Source: JBEEFP01 sp041166085 | Lineage (GTDB): Bacteria > Actinomycetota > Acidimicrobiia > Acidimicrobiales > JAFATL01 | DNA length: 64,000 nucleotides | Reading direction: 5' to 3' | NCBI GenBank assembly: GCA_041166085.1 | Contig: JBEEFP010000008.1 | Span: forward strand, 52,954 to 116,953 | Shown: positions 58,434 through 64,000 of the stretch, piece after piece | Layout: each line of letters opens with the position of its first letter | Numbering within the stretch: the first letter of the stretch is position 1 | The notes under the pieces: model-generated | What the model saw: only the letters and a program-made list of their open reading frames with translations | Databases searched by the model: none | Told to the model about the DNA's origin: nothing | Program-made: the position numbers and the translations under genes

Positions 58434-59023
58434 CCAGCCCGGCCCGGGCCGATGCGCAGGAGGCGCTGGTCGACGCTGCCGAGCGCCTGCTCGTCAGTGT
58501 CGGCCACGCCGGTCTCACCACCCGGTCGGTCGCCAAGGAGGCGGGCGTCAACCACGGCCTCGTCCACTACTACTTCGGCTCCATGGAGAACCTGCTGCTG
58601 CAGGTGCTCGAGCGGTTCACCACCGAGCTGGTGGAAAGGCAGCGAGCGATGTACGCGACCGACGTCCCGTTCCTCGACAAATGGCGCCGCGCCATGGGCT
58701 TCCTCGAGGAGGACATCGCCGCGGGCTATCCCAAGGTGTGGCTCGAGCTGCAGGCGCTCGGCTGGAACCACCCCGAGTTCGGCGCACGCGTCGCCGAGGT
58801 CAACGCGGCGTGGCGCAAGGTGCTCACCGACGCATTCACCGATGCCATGCGCGACTACGGCATCGACCGCCGCCGCTTCCCTGTCGACGCAGTCGTGTCC
58901 TTGGTGATGACGTTCAACGAGGGGATCCAGCTCGAGCGCATGAGCGGCATCACCGCGGGCCACGAGGAGCTGCTCGCCATGATCGACCGCTGGCTGGCGT
59001 CGCTGGAGCGGAAGAAGCGGTGA
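58430..59023 (+). CDS. TetR-family regulator with apparent CTG start
   Basis: A 197-residue TetR regulator. The HTH is in LTTRSVAKEAGVNHGLVHYY, followed by FGSMENLLLQVLERF. No in-frame ATG, GTG or TTG exists between the upstream gene and the HTH. The only fitting start is CTG 58430, which overlaps the methyltransferase stop as CTGA, the same geometry as the GTGA/ATGA overlaps elsewhere. Initiation by termination-reinitiation would explain the rare codon. It probably binds the operator at 57327-57367 and autoregulates the operon. Confidence 0.85.
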   Translation: MTSPARADAQEALVDAAERLLVSVGHAGLTTRSVAKEAGVNHGLVHYYFGSMENLLLQVLERFTTELVERQRAMYATDVPFLDKWRRAMGFLEEDIAAGYPKVWLELQALGWNHPEFGARVAEVNAAWRKVLTDAFTDAMRDYGIDRRRFPVDAVVSLVMTFNEGIQLERMSGITAGHEELLAMIDRWLASLERKKR

Positions 59024-61137
59024 GGGCGCGCTACCCCGACGTCGAGGGCTTCGCCGACGTCGAGGGCGTCAAGATCGGCTACGAGGTCTTCGGCCAAGGC
59101 GACACGACCGTGCTCCTGGTGCCGCCGTGGGCCATCGCGCACTCGCGGGTGTGGAAGATGCAGGTGCCCTACCTCGCTCGCCACTACCGCGTCGTCACCT
59201 ACGACCCGCGCGGCAACGGCCGCTCCGACCGGCCCGTCGGCCCCGAGTCGTATTCGATCGGGCCCCGTACCGCCGACCTCCTCGCGGTCATGGACGCCAC
59301 CGACACCGCGAGCGCGGTCCTGGTCTCCCTCTCCCTCGGGGCCTCGGCCTCGGTGCAGGTCGCGGCCGATCATCCCGACCGTGTGCAGGGGCAGGTGCTC
59401 ATCAACCCCGGCACCATCGTGTCTCCCTTCACCGAGGACCGGCTGCCCTGGCTCTTCGGCTTCGAGCAGGAGCTGGACTCCTACGAGGGCTGGGCCAAGG
59501 AGAACGCCCATTACTGGCAGCGGGACTACCGGGGCTTCGTGGAGTTCTTCTTCGCCAACATGTTCCCCGAGCCCCACTCGACCAAGCAGATCGAGGACAG
59601 CATCGGCTGGGCCCTCGAGACTACGCCCGAGACGCTCGCCGACACCCGCCGCGGGTTCTCCCTCGACATGGGCATCGACATCCTCGGGCTGTGCGCGCGC
59701 GTGCGCTGCCCGTCGCTCGTCATCCAGGGCACCGACGACCGCATCGTGGGCCCCGGCGCCGGCGCCGCGTTGGCCGACCTCATCGAAGGGGCAACCCTCG
59801 TCGAGCTCGAGGGCTCGGGCCACGGCTCGCTCGCCCGCGACCCGGTCAAGGTCAACTCAATCATCCGCGACTTCGTCGCCACCGTCGTTCCTCCGGCACC
59901 GGCGCGCACGGCGTGGCGCCGGGGACGCAACCGCCCCAAGCGCGTGCTCTACGTCTCGTCGCCCATCGGTCTCGGCCACGCCCGCCGCGACGTGGCCATC
60001 GCCGACGAGCTGCGGGCCCTGCACCCCGACATCCAGATCGACTGGCTGGCCCAGCACCCCGTCACCACCGTGCTCGAGGAGCGGGGCGAGCGCATCCACC
60101 CCGCCTCGGCGTTCCTGGCCAACGAGTCGTCCCACATCGAAGGCGAGTGCGGCGACCACGACCTGCACTGCTTCCAGGCGTGGCGGCGCATGGACGAGAT
60201 CCTGTGCGCCAACTTCATGGTCTTCCACGACCTGGTCGGTGCCGAGCCCTATGACCTGTGGATCGGCGACGAGGCCTGGGAGCTCGACTACTACCTGCAC
60301 GAGAACCCCGAGCAGAAGCGGGCCGCCTACGCGTGGCTCACCGACTTCGTCGGCTGGTTGCCGATGCCCGACGGTGGTGAGCACGAAGCGGGCCTCACGA
60401 CCGACTACAACGCGCAGATGATCGAGCACATCGACCGCTTCCCCCGCGTACGTGACCGCGCCGTCTTCGTCGGCGCGCCCGGTGACATCGTCGGCGATCC
60501 CTTCGGCGCGGGCCTGCCCGCCATCCGCGACTGGACCGAGCAGCACTTCGAGTTCTCCGGCGACTACATCACCGGCTTCGCGCCCGACGCGCTCGCCGAC
60601 CGCGAGGCGCTGCGCCACGGGCTCGGCTACCGCCCCGACGAGCAGGTGTGCATCGTCACCGTCGGCGGGTCGGGGGTCGGCGCGGCACTGCTGCGGCGCG
60701 TCATCGACGCCTTCCCCCTCGCCAAGGCCGCGGTGCCCGGCCTGCGCATGGTCGTCGTGGCCGGACCACGCATCGACCCCGCCTCGCTGCCGGCGGCCGA
60801 CGGCCTCGAGGTGCTCGCGTACGTCCCCGCCCTCTACCGCCACCTGGCCGCCTGCGACGTGGCCGTCGTGCAGGGCGGGCTCACCACCACCATGGAGCTC
60901 ACCGCCGCCCGCCGCCCCTTCCTCTACTTCCCCCTCGGCCACCACTTCGAGCAGACCTTCCACGTCCCCCACCGTCTGGCCCGCTACGGCGCGGGGCGGC
61001 GCATGGACTTCGCCACCAGCGCCCCCGACGTCATCGCCGCGGCCATCGCCGAGGAGGTCGGGCGCCCTGTCGACTACAGACCGGTGGACCCCGCGGCCGC
61101 GGCGCGGGTCGCCGCCAGCCTGGCCGAGCTGCTCTAG
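59020..61137 (+). CDS. alpha/beta hydrolase fused to a GT-B type glycosyltransferase
   Basis: A 705-residue fusion. Residues about 1-290 are an alpha/beta hydrolase: YDPRGNGRSDRP, nucleophile elbow SLSLGAS, GTDDRIVGPG with the acid, and GSGHGSLA with the His. Residues about 310-705 are a glycosyltransferase of the MGT/UDP-glucuronosyltransferase-like GT-B fold: SSPIGLGHARRDVAIA, VGGSGVGAALLRR, and VVQGGLTTTMELTAARRPFLYFP as donor-site signature. The GTG at 59020 overlaps the TetR stop (GTGA). It is co-expressed with a methyltransferase, so the operon may modify one small molecule by hydrolysis, glycosylation and methylation (inference). Confidence 0.87.
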   Translation: MRARYPDVEGFADVEGVKIGYEVFGQGDTTVLLVPPWAIAHSRVWKMQVPYLARHYRVVTYDPRGNGRSDRPVGPESYSIGPRTADLLAVMDATDTASAVLVSLSLGASASVQVAADHPDRVQGQVLINPGTIVSPFTEDRLPWLFGFEQELDSYEGWAKENAHYWQRDYRGFVEFFFANMFPEPHSTKQIEDSIGWALETTPETLADTRRGFSLDMGIDILGLCARVRCPSLVIQGTDDRIVGPGAGAALADLIEGATLVELEGSGHGSLARDPVKVNSIIRDFVATVVPPAPARTAWRRGRNRPKRVLYVSSPIGLGHARRDVAIADELRALHPDIQIDWLAQHPVTTVLEERGERIHPASAFLANESSHIEGECGDHDLHCFQAWRRMDEILCANFMVFHDLVGAEPYDLWIGDEAWELDYYLHENPEQKRAAYAWLTDFVGWLPMPDGGEHEAGLTTDYNAQMIEHIDRFPRVRDRAVFVGAPGDIVGDPFGAGLPAIRDWTEQHFEFSGDYITGFAPDALADREALRHGLGYRPDEQVCIVTVGGSGVGAALLRRVIDAFPLAKAAVPGLRMVVVAGPRIDPASLPAADGLEVLAYVPALYRHLAACDVAVVQGGLTTTMELTAARRPFLYFPLGHHFEQTFHVPHRLARYGAGRRMDFATSAPDVIAAAIAEEVGRPVDYRPVDPAAAARVAASLAELL

Positions 61138-61165
61138 CTGCCGCCGAGCGGAAAAAATGTGCGGC

Positions 61166-61188
61166 CGGGCGTCGATTCCGGTCGCCCG
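61166..61188 (+). terminator. weak hairpin after the fusion gene
   Basis: CGGGCG/CGCCCG, a 6-bp stem with an 11-base loop, 28 bases after the stop at 61137 and before the DHFR-like gene. No T-tract. It may end the upstream operon. Confidence 0.35.
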
Positions 61189-61234
61189 CCTTCGTGTAGG
61201 GGGTGAGAAGCCACCCACACCAAAGGAGCCTCCG

Positions 61235-61846
61235 ATGGCCCAGATCACCGCCAGCCTGTTCGCCGCCCTCGACGGCGTCGTCGACCCCGGCGTCGGCAAT
61301 TGGCACTTCCCCTACTTCAGCGACGAGATGGGCGCCGCGGTCACCCAGACCCACGACGGCCAGGTCATGCTGTTCGGCCGCGTCACCTACGACAGCTTCG
61401 CCGGCGCGTGGCCCGAGCGCGAGGCCGCGGGCGGCGACGACGCCCCCTTCGCCAAGACGCTCGGCGACATGCGCAAGATCGTCGCCTCCCGCGGCCCGCT
61501 CGAGCTGACGTGGCGCAACTCCGAGCAACTCGAGGGTGACTTGGTCGAGGCCGTCACCAAGCTCAAGCACGACCCCGCCATCGGCCACATCGTCATCAGC
61601 GGCTCGGTGTCGATCGTGCGCCAGCTGCTCGACGCCGGCCTGCTCGACGAGCTGCACCTCTTCGTCCACCCGGCCACCGCCGGCTCCGGCCTGCGCCTGT
61701 TCGACGACGGCGTGGCGCCGCAGCACCTGAAGCTGCTGTCGGCCACCCCGTTCGAGACCGGCGTGCTGCACCTCGTCTACGCCCCCGACCCCAACCCGCC
61801 CACCGGCACCTACGAGGACTCGACGCAGACCCTGCCCCAGGAGTAA
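61235..61846 (+). CDS. dihydrofolate reductase-like (RibD C-terminal domain) protein
   Basis: A 203-residue NADPH-binding reductase of the DHFR/RibD-C fold, typified by SLFAALDGVVDPG at the N-terminus, MLFGRVTYDSFAGAWP and GHIVISGSVSIVRQLLDAGLLDELHLFVHP. Members reduce small substrates; the true one is unknown. ATG 61235 has AAAGGAG 8 bases upstream. It stands alone and converges with an unknown gene. Confidence 0.88.
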   Translation: MAQITASLFAALDGVVDPGVGNWHFPYFSDEMGAAVTQTHDGQVMLFGRVTYDSFAGAWPEREAAGGDDAPFAKTLGDMRKIVASRGPLELTWRNSEQLEGDLVEAVTKLKHDPAIGHIVISGSVSIVRQLLDAGLLDELHLFVHPATAGSGLRLFDDGVAPQHLKLLSATPFETGVLHLVYAPDPNPPTGTYEDSTQTLPQE

Positions 61847-61875
61847 CGCGTCTCTACGGTGGTGGCAGAGCGGTT

Positions 61876-62475
61876 TCACCAGTCCTCGGCATCCTCCGGC
61901 AGGCGATCGGGGACCGCCACCGCACGCCATTGCGCACGTCGGGCTTGGCGCTCGATCTCCCGCTGGTGAGCCGAGACCGCCTCGACCCGCTCGACCAGCG
62001 CGGCCCGAGCGAGCCGGCTCGCCTCGGCCGCGGCGCGCGCCTTGGCCGACGGACGGCGGGGCTTTCCGCCGAAGTCGGTGATGGTCGCGAACGTCGCGGT
62101 GGAGAGCGGACCGCAGTGGCGGCAGACCGGCCAGCGCTCGAGCGGCAACGGGTAGGGCCCTTCGGGCTCCCAGCCCCGCGAACCCCTGCCACGACGGGGC
62201 CCCACCGTGATCGCCCGCACCCAGTTCCCGGGGGCACAGTCGAACAGGTCGAGAAGGTCGTGGAAGCTGCCGTCGGCGCGGTGCGAGGCGACGTAGCTGG
62301 CCCGCCAGCTCCGCACACCCCACCCCGTGTGGAAGACGATGGGCCGCTTCGCGTCCTCCCGCCCGGCCCGCTCCAACGCCACCGCGCACAACAGGCAGCA
62401 GCACAGGAACGCGCCCTCCACCAGCGGGCGGTCGGGATGCTCGTGGGCGTACCAGGGGTGCGGTGCGGCGGTCAT
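61876..62475 (-). CDS. unknown cysteine- and arginine-rich protein
   Basis: A 199-residue protein without a recognised domain. The N-terminal half has clustered Cys (FLCCCLLCAVAL) and a later CRHCG, which could bind a metal. The C-terminal half is a long charged helix (SAKARAAAEASRLARAALVERVEAV seen in parts). ATG 62475 is the natural start. It lies just downstream of the histidine kinase gene on the same strand, 32 bases away, but need not belong to that operon. Confidence 0.6.
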   Translation of the reverse strand: MTAAPHPWYAHEHPDRPLVEGAFLCCCLLCAVALERAGREDAKRPIVFHTGWGVRSWRASYVASHRADGSFHDLLDLFDCAPGNWVRAITVGPRRGRGSRGWEPEGPYPLPLERWPVCRHCGPLSTATFATITDFGGKPRRPSAKARAAAEASRLARAALVERVEAVSAHQREIERQARRAQWRAVAVPDRLPEDAEDW

Positions 62476-62507
62476 GAGCCCATGATCCCAGGGGGGTGTG
62501 ACAAGGT

Positions 62508-63734
62508 TCAGTTGCTCGAGAAGGCCACCTCGACCTCGAGGCCTCCGTCGGCCCGCGCCCGCGCCGAGGCCTTCGCCCCATGGGCGAGCGCAACCGAGCG
62601 CACGATGGCCAATCCCAGACCGGCGCCCCGGTCCGAACGGGTGCGGGCCATGCCCGTGCGCCGGAAAGGCTCGAACAGCCCCTCGACCTCGGACGGCTCG
62701 ATCACCTCGCCGCTGTTGGCGACTCGCAACACCGGGCCCTCGCCCACCTCGACGCGTAGCCAGCCATCCTCCGCGATGTTGTGGCGCACCGCGTTCTCGA
62801 CGAGGTTGGCCACCATGCGCTCGAGCAGCGCGGGATCGCCGTCCACCGTCAGGGGCGCCAGCGCGCTCTCGACCCGCAGGCCGTCGGTCGGCACCGACGC
62901 CAGCACCCGGCGAACCAGCGCAGCCATGTCGACGCGCTCGCGCTCGACCACGCCCCGGTCGGACCGGGCCAGCACCAGCAGCGACTCGATGAGGCGCTCG
63001 CTGCGCCCCACCGCGTCGCGCACCCGCACCGCGGTCGAGCGCAGCTCGTGCACCGACGCGTCGGGATCGGCCAGCGCCACGTCGACCTCGGTGCGCATGG
63101 TGGCCAGCGGCGTGCGCAGCTCGTGCGACGCGTCGGCCACGAACCGGCGCTGGCTCTCGAACGCGGTGTCGAGCCGGCCCAGCATGGCGTCGAAGGTGTC
63201 GGCCAGCTCCTTGAGCTCGTCGTCGGGGCCGTCGAGGTCGATGCGCTCGTGCAGGTTCTCGCGCGTGGCCCGCCGCGCTCGCGCCGTGATCTGGTGCACG
63301 GGTGCCAGGGCCCGGCCCGCGATCCACCAACCCAAGCCCACCGACGCGATGGCCATGACCACCAGCGCGTAGCCGGACTGCACCAGCAGTCGCCGCAGGG
63401 TGGCGGCGCGCGCCGCCGCTTCGACGTCGCCGAGCACGCTGGAGAGCTTCTCGCCGGTCACCGGGTCGATGGGCTCCGGCGCCCCGAACGCCACCGTCTT
63501 CTTGGCGATGCCCACGTCGTCGGGGACCCCCGACACGCCTTGCTGGCCCGCTACCGCGCCGACGCTGCCCGCACCTGAGGAATCGGTGGAGAAGATGACG
63601 GTGGCGGCCGCCGGCCGCGTGTCGAGCGAGTGGCGCACCAGGCCGTAGGTGACGGCGAGCAGCGCGGTGCCCGCCAGCAGGAACAGCCCGCCGTAGACGA
63701 AGGCGAGCTTGGCCCGCACCGTGAGACGGCTCAC
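62508..63734 (-). CDS. two-component sensor histidine kinase
   Basis: A 408-residue membrane kinase. Two membrane helices (about 8-32 and 120-142) flank an extracytoplasmic loop of about 85 residues. HAMP, HisKA with the phospho-His in ASHELRTPLATM, and an HATPase domain (NLVENAVRHN, DRGAGLGLAIV) follow. GTG 63734 overlaps the regulator stop (GTGA). The outer loop shows no known sensor fold. It would phosphorylate the adjacent OmpR-type regulator. Confidence 0.92.
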   Translation of the reverse strand: MSRLTVRAKLAFVYGGLFLLAGTALLAVTYGLVRHSLDTRPAAATVIFSTDSSGAGSVGAVAGQQGVSGVPDDVGIAKKTVAFGAPEPIDPVTGEKLSSVLGDVEAAARAATLRRLLVQSGYALVVMAIASVGLGWWIAGRALAPVHQITARARRATRENLHERIDLDGPDDELKELADTFDAMLGRLDTAFESQRRFVADASHELRTPLATMRTEVDVALADPDASVHELRSTAVRVRDAVGRSERLIESLLVLARSDRGVVERERVDMAALVRRVLASVPTDGLRVESALAPLTVDGDPALLERMVANLVENAVRHNIAEDGWLRVEVGEGPVLRVANSGEVIEPSEVEGLFEPFRRTGMARTRSDRGAGLGLAIVRSVALAHGAKASARARADGGLEVEVAFSSN

Positions 63735-64000
63735 AGTCGGTACCCCGCGCCCAGCACCGTCTCGACGAGCGGGGGCGCGCCGAGCTTGCGGCGCAGCGTC
63801 ATCACCGTCACCCGCACCGTGTTGGTGAACGGGTCGGCGTGCTCGTCCCACACCCGCTCGAGTAGATCCTCGGCCGACACCACGCCGCCGTCCGCTTCGA
63901 GCAGCACCTGCAGCACGCCGAGCTCCTTGCGCGTGAGCGAGAGGGGCCGGCCCCGCCGGCTCACGTAGCGACGAGTGACGTCCATTGCCAGATCGCCGTG
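63731..64000 (-). CDS. OmpR-family response regulator, N-terminus beyond the window
   Basis: The last 89 codons of a winged-helix response regulator: LSLTRKELGVLQVLLEADGG, AEDLLERVWDEHADPF, VTVMTLRRKLG and the closing GAGYRL are diagnostic of the OmpR/PhoB output domain. The receiver domain lies past base 64000. It is the first gene of the pair with the kinase. Confidence 0.92.
   Translation of the reverse strand, partial: HGDLAMDVTRRYVSRRGRPLSLTRKELGVLQVLLEADGGVVSAEDLLERVWDEHADPFTNTVRVTVMTLRRKLGAPPLVETVLGAGYRL

Noticed and set aside
1..64000. Many long open frames opposite or out of frame with the listed genes
   Set aside because: Very high GC gives long open frames in all six phases. These have Arg/Pro/Ala-rich translations without domains, and each is covered by a gene with clear family motifs.
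1..64000. CRISPR array, tRNA, rRNA, integrase or prophage
   Set aside because: No spaced direct repeats, cloverleaf-like sequence, transposase, integrase or phage structural gene was found by reading the window.

Overview
This window looks like chromosomal DNA of a high-GC Gram-positive bacterium of the Actinomycetota. A free-living member of the Acidimicrobiia or a relative is my best guess, but that is inference. The reasons are very high GC, frequent GTG starts, many -10 boxes (TANNNT) only 6-9 bases before a start codon (leaderless mRNAs), LPxTG/LAxTG-type wall anchors, a RecQ-phosphoribosyltransferase fusion, and promoters that fit the mycobacterial PafBC-type DNA-damage consensus. No tRNA, rRNA, CRISPR, transposase or phage gene was seen, and no stretch longer than about 200 bases lacks a gene or site.

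Layout. 0-4 kb: a four-gene minus-strand catabolic operon (SDR, aldehyde dehydrogenase, glutamine amidotransferase, FGGY kinase cut by the window edge), all coupled by overlapping stop/start codons. 4-9.5 kb: an alpha/beta hydrolase fused to a decayed cyclase domain, a methyltransferase whose Shine-Dalgarno is buried in a hairpin, nitronate monooxygenase, a 2OG-Fe(II) oxygenase and a nitroreductase. 9.5-15 kb: a glutamine synthetase/PLP-decarboxylase pair and a polysaccharide deacetylase/GT2 synthase pair. 15-23.8 kb: membrane and secreted proteins (S15-like hydrolase, UspA-Lon fusion, subtilase) and a nucleotidyltransferase toxin-antitoxin-like pair behind a perfect palindrome.

23.8-27.4 kb is a candidate DNA-damage island: two unknown genes and a RecQ-like helicase each carry a PafBC-type promoter. 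A fourth such promoter lies before a nuclease-like gene at 44.7 kb. 27-36 kb encodes exported enzymes and a copper-flavoured group (lysyl oxidase, internally duplicated lipoprotein, cupredoxin). 36-42 kb: GHMP kinase and glycoside hydrolase from one tiny bidirectional promoter, a DrrAB-type ABC exporter, DUF1003, and a methyltransferase/TetR pair. 42-48 kb: a Baeyer-Villiger-type monooxygenase, the nuclease-like protein, a second hydrolase-cyclase fusion, an AlkZ-like glycosylase and a VOC protein.

48.5-57 kb is a candidate new regulon: a large LuxR-type ATPase regulator, a tiny sigma-region-4-like protein and a 1893-residue secreted CARDB protein share the 18-bp box TGAGTRG-N4-CYACTCA about 43-50 bp upstream of each predicted transcription start. 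57-61 kb: a TetR-controlled operon of methyltransferase, TetR and a hydrolase-glycosyltransferase fusion. 61-64 kb: DHFR-like reductase, an unknown protein and a two-component system cut by the right edge.

Scattered between genes are long, often perfect hairpins with 3-base loops. Two share the apex GGGC-TAT-GCCC, and three sites share CCCGATTTGCCGGG, so there may be small interspersed hairpin families here.
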